The notes under the pieces are model-generated. The model did not search any database, was not told where the DNA came from, and worked only from the letters and a program-made list of their open reading frames with translations. From Burkholderia sp. BCC0322 (lineage in GTDB: Bacteria > Pseudomonadota > Gammaproteobacteria > Burkholderiales > Burkholderiaceae): 64,000 bases of DNA. The translations under genes were made by a program, and so were the position numbers. Shown here piece by piece: positions 1-9,036 of the stretch (the first letter of the stretch is position 1; each line of letters opens with the position of its first letter). Location of the stretch: contig NZ_CADFDU010000011.1 in assembly GCF_902833045.1 (NCBI RefSeq), positions 62,001 to 126,000 on the forward strand, read 5' to 3'.

Positions 1-410
1 TCGGCAGGCGGTGCCGACAGCATCCGCGACGTCAGCGTGTAAGTGCCCTTCGGCGACGCCATTCGCCGCCACGAAATCAGCTCGGACAGGTTGCCGTAGC
101 CCTCGCGGTTCTGCGCGAGCAACACGAGCCCGAACGCGCCGGGGCCCGGATCGTGGCCGGGCGCGACTTCATCCGGCGTGACTTCGAAATACGAACCGAT
201 GACGAGCGGCAGCCCTTTCGCCTTCGCCGCGACATGCATGCGCGGCGCGCCCGCGAGCGAACATTCGTCGGTGATCGCGATCCCGCGATAACCGAGCTCG
301 GACGCACGCTCGACCAGTTCCTCCGCATGCGACGCCCCATGCAGGAACGAAAAGTTCGAACGGCAGAACAACTCCGCGTAATCGGGCAGCCAACTGAATT
401 CCGCAACCAT
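1..410 (-). CDS. dnaE2: Error-prone DNA polymerase DnaE2/ImuC, N-terminal part (3' end outside the window)
   Basis: Third gene of the mutagenesis cassette; it encodes the C-family polymerase subunit that performs translesion synthesis with ImuB. Only the first ~136 codons are present because the gene runs off the left edge. The reading starts MVAEFSWLPDYAELFCRSN and continues through FLHGASHAEELVERA and GIAITDECSLAGAPRMH, the start of the PHP domain that opens all DnaE-type alpha subunits. The ATG at 410 lies 6 bases after the imuB stop, so the genes are co-transcribed and probably translationally coupled. The polymerase palm and the C-terminal region that distinguishes DnaE2 from DnaE1 cannot be seen; the assignment uses the N-terminal sequence plus the imuA-imuB context. 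Confidence 0.93.
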   Translation of the reverse strand, partial: MVAEFSWLPDYAELFCRSNFSFLHGASHAEELVERASELGYRGIAITDECSLAGAPRMHVAAKAKGLPLVIGSYFEVTPDEVAPGHDPGPGAFGLVLLAQNREGYGNLSELISWRRMASPKGTYTLTSRMLSAPPA

Positions 411-416
411 CGCCGC

Positions 417-1904
417 TCACCCGAACAGGCCGTGCAGGAACCAGCGCGGCTCGGACTCGCTCCTCGCCCGTTCCTTGAATACCCAGTAGCACGCACCGGC
501 CTCGTCCTGCGCGACGCAGTAATCGCGTGCAGCGAGCTGACCATCGAACCACCCTGCCTCGATCCGCTCCACCGACGACATCATCCTGAGCGGCGTATGA
601 AATACCGGCCGCTCCCCGCGCATCAGCAACGGCAGCGGCTCGGCCAGCAGCCACGCGGGGCGCGGCGGCACGGCCGGCGGGCCAGCGGCCGGCTTGCCGG
701 CCTGCGCATCGAGCGGCAGCCAGCGGTTCGCGGCCTCGGGCCGGTAATCGGCAACCGGCGCCGCGCGCAGCACGTTCTCCGCGCCGAGCCGCGCGACCAG
801 CAGCTCGAACAGCCGCGCGCGCGTCTCGCGCGTGCCGCCCGGCTCGGGGAAAAGATCGTCGGCGGGCGGCGCAACCGATTCGACGCGCGTGGCCTTCAGG
901 CGCACCGCGATCACCGCGGCCGGCAACTCGACGCGCGCGAGCCGCTCGCCGAGCAGCCGCATGAAATGCGCCTCGTCGCGCACGGGTGCGGCGAACGCGA
1001 GTTCGAGCGGTGTCGGCGGCACGGCCTGGCGGCCGCGCTCGTGCTCGAGATCGAACGTCATCGCGGCCAGCGACAGCTGCCGCGCGGCCAGCCAGCCGCA
1101 GAGCTGCACGACGAGCCGCCGCGCGGCGAACAGCACGGCTTCCGCGTATTCGACGCGCTCCGGCAATTCGAGCCGCACGTCGAACACGGGCGGCACCGCC
1201 ATCCACGCCAGCGGCTCGACCGCATCGCCGTACGCGCGATCGAGCAACGCCAGCAGCGCGGGACCGCAGCGGCGCTGCAGCCCCGCGCGCGGCAGGCGGC
1301 GCAGATCGGCGAGCGTGCGGCAACCGAGACCGTCGAACCAGCCCGCATACGGACGCGCATCGGGCAACAGCACGCACGGCAGCCCATCGAGCGCGCGAAC
1401 CAGCGACGCAGGGGCGGCCACCCGGCGCCGGATCCGCGCGCGGGCCGAGACACGCGCGAGCAGCCACGCACCGCGCCCGGTCGGCGCGGCGGACAGGCGC
1501 GCCGCATAACCGAGCGCCGCGAGCGTCGCACGCACCTGGCGGCACAGCGACGGCAAGCCTCCGAACAGGCGCAGGCTCGGGCCGACGTCGACGATCAGCG
1601 TGGCTTCGTCGTCGAGCGCGACGCACGGCGAGAAGCGCAGCAATGCGAGCGCGACCGCGCGCAGCGCATCGGCCTCGCGCGCGGGATCGCGTTCGACGAG
1701 TTGCGTGTCGGGCGCGAGCGTCAGCACGCCGCCGCGCTTCATGCCCGCGCGCACGCCTTGCCGGCGCGCGGCTGCATCGGCGATCAGCACGACACCTTGC
1801 TCGAGCACCGCGCAGCCGGCGCCGCCGGCCGCTGCGTCAGACGGCGGCGGGGCGCACACGTCGAGCGGCAGGCGCGGCAGATGGATGCCGAGCAAGACGC
1901 GCAT
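417..1904 (-). CDS. imuB: ImuB, Y-family DNA polymerase-like mutasome protein
   Basis: Catalytically inactive Y-family polymerase homologue that bridges DnaE2 and the beta clamp in the damage-inducible mutasome. The 495-residue product starts MRVLLGIHLPRLPLDV, the usual ImuB opening, followed by the IMS/Y-family fold (roughly residues 5-330) and the long C-terminal region used for clamp and partner contacts. Its first 68 bases overlap the 3' end of imuA in another frame, and its stop is 6 bases before dnaE2, so expression must be tightly coupled. Regulation is inferred from the LexA box upstream of imuA. The acidic catalytic residues of active Y-family enzymes were not checked one by one; loss of activity is family knowledge. 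Confidence 0.93.
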   Translation of the reverse strand: MRVLLGIHLPRLPLDVCAPPPSDAAAGGAGCAVLEQGVVLIADAAARRQGVRAGMKRGGVLTLAPDTQLVERDPAREADALRAVALALLRFSPCVALDDEATLIVDVGPSLRLFGGLPSLCRQVRATLAALGYAARLSAAPTGRGAWLLARVSARARIRRRVAAPASLVRALDGLPCVLLPDARPYAGWFDGLGCRTLADLRRLPRAGLQRRCGPALLALLDRAYGDAVEPLAWMAVPPVFDVRLELPERVEYAEAVLFAARRLVVQLCGWLAARQLSLAAMTFDLEHERGRQAVPPTPLELAFAAPVRDEAHFMRLLGERLARVELPAAVIAVRLKATRVESVAPPADDLFPEPGGTRETRARLFELLVARLGAENVLRAAPVADYRPEAANRWLPLDAQAGKPAAGPPAVPPRPAWLLAEPLPLLMRGERPVFHTPLRMMSSVERIEAGWFDGQLAARDYCVAQDEAGACYWVFKERARSESEPRWFLHGLFG

Positions 1905-2544
1905 AGCGGCTCTCCACGATGGGTGACGGCAGGTCGAGCACGAGCGGCTCGCCGCGCGCCGGCCCGCGACGCTTGACGATATCGAGCGACACGCCGCCCG
2001 GCACGGGATACAGCGCGACGCGCAGCACGGCCGGCGACGGCTGCCGCGCGGCCGACAGCGGGCGCAGCATCACGAACAGCGTGTCGCCCGTGCGCGCGGC
2101 CGCGAGATGCAGGCGCCGCAGCGCATCGGGCCGCGGGTCCTGCCAGAGCAGCAGCGCGCCGCAACAGCCGGTCTTGAGCGCCTGTTCGGCGGCCCACAAC
2201 GCATCCGTGCGGCTGCCGGCACGCAGCCACAGCAACGCGTCGGCCGGCACGCCGAGACTGGCGAGCGCGGTCGCATGCGGCGATTGCGGCGGCGCGACGA
2301 GCGCAAGCGGACGCCGGGCGCTGACGGTGCGCGCGAGCGCGGGCGCGAGCAGCCGCATCTCGCCGCAACCCGGCTGCGCGGCCAGCAGTTCGACGAGCCC
2401 GCCGACCGGCCAGCCGCCGCCCGGCAGCTCGGCGGACAGCGGCGCAAAGCCCGTGTCGATCGTGCGCGGACCGCCGCGCGCGAGCTGCGAGCCACGCCAG
2501 AGCGATGGATGAAGGGATTCGGGAGAAATGGAGGATGCGAGCAT
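1837..2544 (-). CDS. imuA: ImuA, RecA/SulA-like mutasome protein
   Basis: First gene of the imuA-imuB-dnaE2 cassette; ImuA is a RecA-fold protein needed for damage-induced mutagenesis. The product (235 aa from this start) contains the SulA/RecA-like core: the glycine-rich stretch LSAELPGGGWPVGGLVELL near residue 35 and a central segment reading FVMLRPLSAARQPSPAVLR. I chose the ATG at 2544 because an in-frame start 51 bases further upstream would place the LexA box inside the coding region, and because GGGTGG sits just before 2544. The 3' end overlaps imuB by 68 bases. A related fold with SulA means a cell-division inhibitor could be suggested, but the context decides for ImuA. Confidence 0.9.
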   Translation of the reverse strand: MLASSISPESLHPSLWRGSQLARGGPRTIDTGFAPLSAELPGGGWPVGGLVELLAAQPGCGEMRLLAPALARTVSARRPLALVAPPQSPHATALASLGVPADALLWLRAGSRTDALWAAEQALKTGCCGALLLWQDPRPDALRRLHLAAARTGDTLFVMLRPLSAARQPSPAVLRVALYPVPGGVSLDIVKRRGPARGEPLVLDLPSPIVESRYARLARHPSAAPAARRVRPAAV

Positions 2545-2558
2545 GACGCCACCCACAA

Positions 2559-2574
2559 CTGTATGGATATACAG
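2559..2574. promoter_or_regulatory. LexA box (SOS operator) of the imuA operon
   Basis: The sequence CTGT-ATGGATAT-ACAG is an exact match to the CTGT-N8-ACAG LexA consensus of gamma- and beta-proteobacteria. It ends 15 bases before the imuA start codon, so bound LexA would block the imuA promoter or transcript start. The AT-rich run TATACTGTATATCC on the imuA strand overlaps it and may hold the -10 element. Confidence 0.93.
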
Positions 2575-2836
2575 TATATGGCAATGCGCCCGCATCGCAC
2601 AGCGCCGGTGCGAAACCGGTTTTTGTCAGAGGAAAAACGGGGGAACGCCGGCGCGCCCGTCATGCTACGGCGCGCCGGATCGGGCGTGGCCGGATCGTGC
2701 CGCCCGAACGCCCGCCACGGCCATCCGGCCCGATGCAACGCACGCGCGCCGAATCACCCGGCCGGATCGGCATGCCACCCCTCACGCGAACCGGCGCGGT
2801 GCGGCATCCCGCACCACACCGGTTCGCCTGCGCCCG

Positions 2837-3631
2837 TCAGCCGAGCAGCAACGCGTCGTCGTCGAGCTGCTCGTGACGCACCTTCTCGAACATCTGCAGC
2901 AGGTCCGGCACGTCGAGCCCCTTGCGCGCGTCGCCCGACACGTCGAGCACGACCTGCCCCTGGTGCAGCATCACCGTGCGGTCGCCGTAGTCGAGCGCCT
3001 GCCGCATGCTGTGTGTGACCATCATCGTCGTCAGCTTGCTCTCGGCGACGATGCGCGCGGTCAGTTCCAGCACGAATGCGGCCGTCTTCGGGTCGAGCGC
3101 GGCGGTGTGCTCGTCGAGCAGCAGGATCCGCGACGGCCGCAGCGATGCCATCAGCAGGCTCACCGCCTGCCGCTGACCGCCCGACAGCAGCCCGATCCGG
3201 TCGGTCAGCCGGTTCTCGAGGCCGAGGTTCAGGAGCCGCAGCTTGTCGCGGAACAGCTCGCGCGACGGCCGGTCGAGCGCGGCCCGGAAGCCGCGCCGCG
3301 CACCACGCGCCATCGCGAGCGCCATGTTCTCCTCGATCGTCAGCGCCTCGCAGGTGCCGGCCATCGGATCCTGGAACACGCGCGCGACGAGGTGCGCGCG
3401 ATCCCACGCAGCCTTGCGCGTGACGTCCGTGCGATCGATCGAGATGCGCCCCGCATCGACGGCCTGGTCGCCGCTGACCGCATTGAGGAAGGTGGACTTG
3501 CCGGCGCCGTTCGAGCCGATCACCGCGACGAACTGGCCGTCGGGAATCTCGAGCGACAGCCCGCGCAGCGCACGCGTCTCGATCGGCGTGCCGGGATTGA
3601 ACGTGAGTGTCAGGTCTTGTGCGGACAGCAT
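2837..3631 (-). CDS. ABC transporter ATP-binding protein (TrpX/PhnK-type import system)
   Basis: ATPase of a three-gene importer that also includes the permease at 3633-4529 and the binding protein at 4669-5634. The 264-residue protein has Walker A GSNGAGKST (residues 39-47), the Q-loop region ending RVFQDPMAG, the ABC signature LSGGQRQA (149-156) and Walker B RILLLDEHTAALD (168-180). The usual proline after DE is histidine. It starts one base after the permease stop, so it is the last gene of the operon. The closest described systems are the tryptophan/tyrosine-type importers of the COG1101-COG4120-COG2984 group; the substrate cannot be read from sequence. Confidence 0.9.
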   Translation of the reverse strand: MLSAQDLTLTFNPGTPIETRALRGLSLEIPDGQFVAVIGSNGAGKSTFLNAVSGDQAVDAGRISIDRTDVTRKAAWDRAHLVARVFQDPMAGTCEALTIEENMALAMARGARRGFRAALDRPSRELFRDKLRLLNLGLENRLTDRIGLLSGGQRQAVSLLMASLRPSRILLLDEHTAALDPKTAAFVLELTARIVAESKLTTMMVTHSMRQALDYGDRTVMLHQGQVVLDVSGDARKGLDVPDLLQMFEKVRHEQLDDDALLLG

Positions 3632-3632
3632 G

Positions 3633-4529
3633 TCAGGCCCCTCCGTTCTTGCGCGCGAACAGCTTCTTGCGCGTCGCCGGCAGCACCAGCGCGATCGTGA
3701 CGAGCGCGGCCGTCACGAGGTTCAGATCCTGCGCCTTCAGCCCGATGAATTCGCTGTTGAGCGCAAGCGCGATGAAGAAGCGGTAGACGATCGCGCCGAG
3801 CACGACGGCAAGCGTCGTCAGCACGAGCCGGCGCGCCGGCAGCAGCGTTTCGCCGATGATCACCGCGGCCAGCCCGATCACGATCGTGCCGATCCCCATC
3901 GAGATGTCCGCGCCGCCCTGCGTCTGCGCGAACAACGCGCCTGCGAGCGCGACGAGCGCGTTCGACAGCGCCATCCCGGCGAGCGTCGCGCGGCCGGTCG
4001 CGATCCCTTGCGCACGCGCCATCCGCGGGTTCGCGCCGGTCGCGCGCATCGCGAGGCCGAGTTGCGACGAGAAGAACCAGTCGAGACCGAGCTTCGCGAC
4101 CACGACGACGATCGCAAGCAGCGCCGGGCGCAGCACGTAGTCGGGCATCCAGTCGGGCTGCAGCACGGTGAAGAGGGTCGGCTCGGTGATGAGCGGCACG
4201 TTCGGCCGGCCCATGATCCGCAGGTTCACCGAATACAGCGCGATCATCATCAGGATACTGGCGAGCAGGTCCATGATCTTCAGGCGCACGTTGAGCCACC
4301 CGGTGATGAAGCCGGCCGCCGCGCCCGCGACGATCGCGATGCAGGTCGAGCTGAACGGGTCGTAACCGGCCGAGATCAGCGTCGCGGCGACGGCGCCGCC
4401 GAGTGGAAAGCTGCCGTCGACGGTGAGGTCGGGGAAGTTGAGGATGCGAAACGAGATCAGCACCCCGAGGGCGACGAGACTGAAGATCAGGCCGATCTCC
4501 AGCGCGCCCAGAAACGAGAACAGAGACAT
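3633..4529 (-). CDS. ABC transporter permease (COG4120 type)
   Basis: Inner-membrane permease of the same importer. The 298-residue protein is almost entirely hydrophobic, with about eight to nine membrane segments; it opens with a segment around FLGALEIGLIFSLVALGVL (residues 6-24) and contains the cytoplasmic loop ATGANPRMARAQG (~residues 163-175), which resembles the ATPase-contact loop of branched-chain and ribose-type permeases. The family is a distant relative of LivH/RbsC permeases and normally occurs with a lipoprotein- or periplasm-type COG2984 binding protein, exactly as here. Gene spacing of one base to the ATPase argues for coupled translation. Substrate unknown. Confidence 0.9.
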   Translation of the reverse strand: MSLFSFLGALEIGLIFSLVALGVLISFRILNFPDLTVDGSFPLGGAVAATLISAGYDPFSSTCIAIVAGAAAGFITGWLNVRLKIMDLLASILMMIALYSVNLRIMGRPNVPLITEPTLFTVLQPDWMPDYVLRPALLAIVVVVAKLGLDWFFSSQLGLAMRATGANPRMARAQGIATGRATLAGMALSNALVALAGALFAQTQGGADISMGIGTIVIGLAAVIIGETLLPARRLVLTTLAVVLGAIVYRFFIALALNSEFIGLKAQDLNLVTAALVTIALVLPATRKKLFARKNGGA

Positions 4530-4583
4530 GATGGGGAAATCCTGTTGCTTCCCGGCCGGACGTGTACGGCCGGGCGAAGCGAA

Positions 4584-4610
4584 CGGGCGGCCCCGGGTGG
4601 GAGCCGCCCG
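4584..4610 (-). terminator. Intercistronic stem-loop between binding-protein and permease genes
   Basis: An 8-bp inverted repeat (CGGGCGGC / GCCGCCCG, 11-base loop) lies in the 139-base gap between the binding-protein stop and the permease start. There is no T run, so it is more likely an mRNA-stabilising or partial-attenuation hairpin that keeps the binding protein in excess over the membrane subunits. Confidence 0.5.
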
Positions 4611-4668
4611 TCCGGCGGTGTCGTTCAGGCCCGGATCGGGCCCGCAAGCGCGGCGCTCGGGCCGCGGC

Positions 4669-5634
4669 TTACTTGATGACCGTCTTCGCGTCCTTGAGCA
4701 GATCCGGCGACAGCGTCACGCCCTGCTTCGCGGCCGCGCCCGTGTTCGCGAACAGCTCGAGGTTGCTGCTCGTCTCCGACGCGATCGCGCCCGGCTTCTC
4801 GCCCTTCAGGATGCGCGCGACGACCTTGCCCGTCTGGCGGCCGAGGTCGCCGTAGTTGATGCCGAGCGCCGCGATGCCGCCGCGCTTCACGCTGTCGGTG
4901 TCGCCGGCGACGAGCGGGATCTTCGCTTCGTTCGCGACCTTCACGAGCGCTTCGTACGCGGACACCACGTTGTTGTCGGTGTTCGTGTAGATCACGTCGA
5001 CCTTGCCGATCAGGCTCTTCGCGGCCGGGCCGATGTCGACGGTGCGCGGTGCGGCCGCTTCCTTGAGCGTCATCCCCTGCTTCCCGAGGATCTCCTTGAG
5101 CGCCTTCACGACGACGACCGAGTTTGCCTCGCCCGGGTTGTAGACCATGCCGACCGTCTTCGCATTCGGCACGACGCGCTTGATCAGCGCGACCTGGCGA
5201 TCGAGCGGCAGCTTGTCGGAGACGCCCGTCACGTTGGTGCCCGACGGGCCCCAGCCCTTCACGAGCTGCGCGGCGACCGGATCGGTCACGCCCGAATAGA
5301 CGACCGGCACGCTCTTCGTCGATGCAACCACCGCCTGCGCGGCCGGCGTCGCGATCGCGACGATCACGTCGGGCTGGTCACCGACGAACTTGCGCGCGAT
5401 CTGCGCGGCCGTGCCCGTGTTGCCCTGTGCGCTCTGGTATTCCCACTTGAGCTTGTCGTCGCCGTACCCTTGCGCCTTCAGTTCGGCACGCACGCCATCG
5501 CGGATCGCGTCGAGCGCCGGGTGATCGACGATCGACAGCACCTTGACGGTTTGTGCGTGCGCGACGCCTGCCAGCGCGAATGCGGCCACGCCGGCCGTGA
5601 TCGAACGGATCGCGAAAGTCTTGAAACGCTTCAT
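4669..5634 (-). CDS. ABC transporter periplasmic substrate-binding protein (COG2984)
   Basis: Periplasmic binding protein, first gene of the importer operon. I place the start at 5634 (MKRFKTFAIRSITAG) because it gives a normal signal peptide with cleavage after AHA at residue 27; in-frame ATGs further upstream only add a charged non-signal tail. The mature protein (~294 aa) shows the family features: VLSIVDHPALDAIRDG near the N-terminus, GVTDPVAAQLV, and NADNNVV-like text (TNTDNNVVSAYEALV) around the hinge. COG2984 proteins have been linked to aromatic amino acids in Gram-positives, but ligand assignment would be a guess here. Confidence 0.9.
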   Translation of the reverse strand: MKRFKTFAIRSITAGVAAFALAGVAHAQTVKVLSIVDHPALDAIRDGVRAELKAQGYGDDKLKWEYQSAQGNTGTAAQIARKFVGDQPDVIVAIATPAAQAVVASTKSVPVVYSGVTDPVAAQLVKGWGPSGTNVTGVSDKLPLDRQVALIKRVVPNAKTVGMVYNPGEANSVVVVKALKEILGKQGMTLKEAAAPRTVDIGPAAKSLIGKVDVIYTNTDNNVVSAYEALVKVANEAKIPLVAGDTDSVKRGGIAALGINYGDLGRQTGKVVARILKGEKPGAIASETSSNLELFANTGAAAKQGVTLSPDLLKDAKTVIK

Positions 5635-5979
5635 GGGTGTGTCTCCCCCGTATTGTGTCGGTTCTGGATGATGGATTCCCGCCGCCGTCATGCGGGCGCC
5701 GCCATGCATACGACGCGTCGGCGAGCGGCCCGCGCACGCGCCGGGCAAGCGTGCAGCGGCGAACGCACGAGGATACCATTTCCGCAGACCACCGCCTGAC
5801 TCCGCGCTTTCGCATCACGCCCCAAATCACGCCCCGAATCGCAGCGCCCGCCGACGTCCGCGAACGCGCGCGAAGCCCGGCCGGCGGCGGTTCCCGCCGG
5901 CTCCGACGCAACGCGTCAGCCGCGCTTGCGGCTTTACGTTATGCTGTCGGCCGACCCAATCCACGCCATCGGAGGGCAC
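5635..5979. other. Divergent intergenic region between the ABC importer and a small secreted protein
   Basis: 345 bases without a supported gene; it must hold the promoter of the importer operon (leftward) and of the small gene at 5980 (rightward). I see no convincing -35/-10 pair and no strong dyad; a short direct repeat ATCACGCCCC occurs twice around 5813-5835. Confidence 0.5.
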
Positions 5980-6288
5980 ATGAAACGGGGGATCCGAGCC
6001 GTCGCATTCGCGGCGCTCGCGCTGGCGCTGCCGAGCGCGGCGTTCGCGCTCACCGACGGCTATGCGCAATACGACGACTGCATGCTTGGCGCGCTGCGCG
6101 ACAGCCGCAACGGCGCGGCGGCGCAACTGATCCAGCGCTCGTGCGACGCGCTGTATCGCAACAACGCGATGCTGCTGCCGCGCGAACGGCGCTTTCATGA
6201 GTGTGTCGTGCAGTCGCTGCCGGGCGTGCGCGACAACTACGCGATCCAGCAGATCATGGCGATCTGCTCGCGGCGCGGCGAGATGTGA
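5980..6288 (+). CDS. Small secreted four-cysteine protein, function unknown
   Basis: 102-residue protein with a clear Sec signal peptide (MKRGIRAVAFAALALALPSA, cleavage after AFA near residue 22). The mature part is about 80 residues and carries exactly four cysteines in the contexts DCMLG, SCDAL, ECVVQ and ICSRR, which suggests two disulfides in the periplasm. This resembles the VF_A0006-type four-cysteine families, but that is a tentative match from the pattern only. The start is supported by GGAGGG 6 bases before the ATG. A strong terminator follows at 6343. No functional partner is evident: the neighbours are unrelated transport genes. Confidence 0.75.
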   Translation: MKRGIRAVAFAALALALPSAAFALTDGYAQYDDCMLGALRDSRNGAAAQLIQRSCDALYRNNAMLLPRERRFHECVVQSLPGVRDNYAIQQIMAICSRRGEM

Positions 6289-6342
6289 GTCGGCCGCGGA
6301 ACGCGGCACACCCTGCGGCCGTCGATCGGCCGCGCCAATGAA

Positions 6343-6373
6343 AAAAGGGCCTGCACGCGGTGCAGGCCCTTTT
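6343..6373. terminator. Bidirectional rho-independent terminator
   Basis: Ten-base-pair stem GGGCCTGCAC / GTGCAGGCCC with a three-base loop, flanked by AAAA on the left and TTTT on the right. It ends transcription from the small gene on the + strand and from metQ on the - strand. Confidence 0.9.
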
Positions 6374-6402
6374 CATTCAGCGGTTCGACCGATATGCGGC
6401 GT

Positions 6403-7218
6403 TCAGAACGACGCGACCATCGAGCCCTTGAACTGCTTCTTGATGAATTCACGCACTTCCGGCGACTGGTATGCCTTGACCAGCTTCTTCACCCACGGCT
6501 GATCCTTGTCCTTCGCGCGCACGGCGATCAGGTTCGCGTACGGGCTCGTCAGCGCTTCGAGCGCGATCGCGTCCTTGGTCGGCTGCAGGTTCGCGGCAAG
6601 CGCGTAGTTGGTGTTGATCACGGCCGCGTCGACGTCCGACAGCACGCGGGGCAGTTGCGCGGCGTCGAGTTCGGAGATCTTAAGCTTCTTCGGGTTGTCG
6701 GCGATGTCGAGCACCGTTGCGTTGTTGCCGCCCGTGCCGGCGCCCGCCTTAAGCTTGATCAGGCCTTGCGTCTGCAGCAGCAGCAGCGCGCGGTTCTCGT
6801 TCGACGGATCGTTCGGCACCGCGACCTTCGCGCCCTGCGGCAGGTCCTTCAGCGCCTTGAACTTCTTCGAGTACACGCCGATCGGCGAGATGTAGGTCAG
6901 GCCCGCGCTGACGATCTTGTAGCCGCGCTGCTTCACCTGGCTGTCGAGGTAGGGCTGGTGCTGGAAGCTGTTCGCGTCGAGGTCGCCCGAGTCGAGCGCC
7001 GCGTTCGGCTGCACATAGTCGTTGAACTCGATGACCTTCACGTTCAGGCCTTCCTTCTCCTTCGCGACCTTCTGCACGAGCTGCCACACTTCCGAATCCG
7101 GGCCGGCGACCGTGCCGACCTTGATCACCTTGTCTTCGGCGTGCGCGCCTGCCGACAGCGTCAGTGCTGCACCGGTGGCCAGCGCGGAAAATACCTTCAG
7201 GAGACTGCGACGCTTCAT
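6403..7218 (-). CDS. metQ: MetQ/NlpA-family methionine-binding periplasmic protein
   Basis: Substrate-binding protein of the D/L-methionine ABC importer family (MetNIQ). Start at 7218 (MKRRSLLKVFSALATG) gives a Sec signal peptide cleaved after AHA at residue 27; upstream in-frame codons were rejected. There is no lipobox cysteine, so unlike many NlpA proteins it would be soluble in the periplasm. Family text includes VIKVGTVAGPDSEVWQLV, the NDYVQPNAALDSGDLDAN segment and AVPNDPSNENRALLLL. The 271-residue length is normal. No metN ATPase or metI permease is adjacent, so it is an orphan binding protein that must work with a transporter encoded elsewhere. Confidence 0.92.
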   Translation of the reverse strand: MKRRSLLKVFSALATGAALTLSAGAHAEDKVIKVGTVAGPDSEVWQLVQKVAKEKEGLNVKVIEFNDYVQPNAALDSGDLDANSFQHQPYLDSQVKQRGYKIVSAGLTYISPIGVYSKKFKALKDLPQGAKVAVPNDPSNENRALLLLQTQGLIKLKAGAGTGGNNATVLDIADNPKKLKISELDAAQLPRVLSDVDAAVINTNYALAANLQPTKDAIALEALTSPYANLIAVRAKDKDQPWVKKLVKAYQSPEVREFIKKQFKGSMVASF

Positions 7219-7431
7219 CTGTTTCTCGCTTTCTTGCTTACTGGATTGCTGGAAATGGGGCGCGATACGGGTATGCCCCGACTCGCAGGAAGGGGCAAAT
7301 GGTGTCACAGGATCGGCGGGAAGTGAAATACATCCCGCTCATATGGGTATGCACCGCAGCGGTGCTGGCAGCGCCTGCGCGACTCGGCCGTTAGTTGCGT
7401 TTATGCAGGTCGCGCATCGACCTCCCGTGCA

Positions 7432-9036
7432 TTACGCCACCGCCGCCTGATCTGCCTTCGTGGTGCCGAATGCAGGCCCACCCACCTGCCCGCCGACCCG
7501 GAACGCGCCGACCGTGTCGCGCAGCCGTGCGGCCTGTTCCTGCAGCGACGCGGCGGCCGCGGCGGCTTCCTCGACGAGCGCCGCGTTCTGCTGCGTCACC
7601 TGATCCATCTGCGTGACCGCGCGCCCGACCTGCGTGATGCCGCTCGCTTGCTCCTCGGACGCCGCCGCGATCTCGCCCATGATGTCGGTCACGCGTGCGA
7701 CGGCCTGCAGGATCTCGCCCATCGTCGTGCCGGCCTGGCCGACCAGCGCCGACCCGTTGCGCACGCGCTCGACCGAATCGACGATCAGCTCGCGGATCTC
7801 CTTCGACGCCGTCGCGCTGCGCTGCGCGAGCGAACGCACTTCGCCCGCGACCACCGCGAAGCCGCGCCCCTGCTCGCCGGCGCGCGCGGCCTCGACCGCC
7901 GCGTTCAGCGCGAGGATGTTGGTCTGGAATGCGATGCCCTCGATCACGCCGATGATGTCGGCGATCTTGCGCGAGCTGTCGTCGATCTCGCCCATCGTGC
8001 CGATCACGCGGTTCACGACGTCGCTCCCGGTACGCGCGATCTCCGATGCGCTGTTCGCCAGCCCGCTCGCCTGCCGCGCGTTGTCGGCGTTCTGCTTCAC
8101 CGTCGCGGTCAGTTGCTCCATGCTCGCGGCGGTTTCTTCCAGCGACGCGGCCTGCTCCTCGGTGCGCTGCGACAGGTCGTCGTTGCCGGCCGAGATCTGG
8201 CGGCTCGCCGACGCGATCGCGCCGGCCGACTGGCGAATCCCGCCGATCGTCGCCTGCAGCCGTGCCTGCATGTCGTGCATCGCGGCCATCATGCTCGTGC
8301 GGTCGCCCGCACGCACGGGCACCGGCTGCGTCAGGTCGCCCTGCGCGATGCGCGTCGCGAGCGCGGCCGCTTCGTCGGGCTCGCCGCCGAGGCTGCCGCG
8401 CACATTGCGGATGATCACCAGCATCGCCGCGCTGATCACGAAGCCGATCACGAACACGACCGCGAGGTGGCCGAGCAATGTCCGGTAGTAAATGGTGTCG
8501 ATGTCCTTCAGGAAGACGCCGCTCGAGATGTTCCAGTCCCACGGCGTGAAGCGCGCGACGTAGCTGATCTTCGGCACGGCGGTCTCGCTGTGCGGCAGGC
8601 GCCCGCGATACTCGGCGAAGCCGCTGCCGGTTTCCTTCGCGGCGTTCAGGATCGTGACGAACAGCGGCTTGCCGTCCGGGTCGAGATAGTCGCCGACCTG
8701 CGTGCCGACCAGCTTCGGCAGCGTCGGATGCATCAGCACGACCGGCTTCGAGTCCATCACGAACACGTAGCCCGAATCGCCGTAGCGCATCGCGGCCAGG
8801 CTCGCGAGCGCGTCGCGCTTCGCGTCGGCCTCGGGCAGCGTGCCGCTTTGTGCGAGTGCGTGATACGCCTTCACGATGCCGGCCGCCGAGTCGACGAGAT
8901 TCGCGATGCCGGCCTTGCGTTCGGCGAGCATCGTCGCGCGCGTCTCGTATGCGCTCCATGCGCCAACGCCCAGGAGACCGATCCATACCAGCGCAAGCGC
9001 GAGCCACAGCTTGCGGTTCAAACTCATTCTGCTCAT
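7432..9036 (-). CDS. Methyl-accepting chemotaxis protein with a periplasmic single Cache domain
   Basis: Transmembrane chemoreceptor signalling to CheA/CheW. Using the ATG at 9036 (AAAGG about 10 bases upstream) it is 534 aa: TM1 at residues ~10-30, a periplasmic sCache_2-type sensor (~35-185, with [16 protein letters not shown] and [14 protein letters not shown]), TM2 at ~188-209, a HAMP domain to ~270, and the conserved signalling hairpin ([21 protein letters not shown] region near residue 390). No CheR-binding pentapeptide is present at the C-terminus, which ends in an alanine-rich tail. sCache_2 receptors often sense small organic acids, but the ligand is not deducible. An alternative ATG lies 9 bases downstream. 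No other chemotaxis genes are near. Confidence 0.93.
   Translation of the reverse strand: MSRMSLNRKLWLALALVWIGLLGVGAWSAYETRATMLAERKAGIANLVDSAAGIVKAYHALAQSGTLPEADAKRDALASLAAMRYGDSGYVFVMDSKPVVLMHPTLPKLVGTQVGDYLDPDGKPLFVTILNAAKETGSGFAEYRGRLPHSETAVPKISYVARFTPWDWNISSGVFLKDIDTIYYRTLLGHLAVVFVIGFVISAAMLVIIRNVRGSLGGEPDEAAALATRIAQGDLTQPVPVRAGDRTSMMAAMHDMQARLQATIGGIRQSAGAIASASRQISAGNDDLSQRTEEQAASLEETAASMEQLTATVKQNADNARQASGLANSASEIARTGSDVVNRVIGTMGEIDDSSRKIADIIGVIEGIAFQTNILALNAAVEAARAGEQGRGFAVVAGEVRSLAQRSATASKEIRELIVDSVERVRNGSALVGQAGTTMGEILQAVARVTDIMGEIAAASEEQASGITQVGRAVTQMDQVTQQNAALVEEAAAAAASLQEQAARLRDTVGAFRVGGQVGGPAFGTTKADQAAVA

Noticed and set aside
153-1976. Long + strand open frame opposite imuB/imuA
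   Set aside because: Composed of Arg/Ala/Gly/Pro-rich low-complexity text with no family motif; it is the antisense of the imuB and imuA genes and arises from the high GC content.
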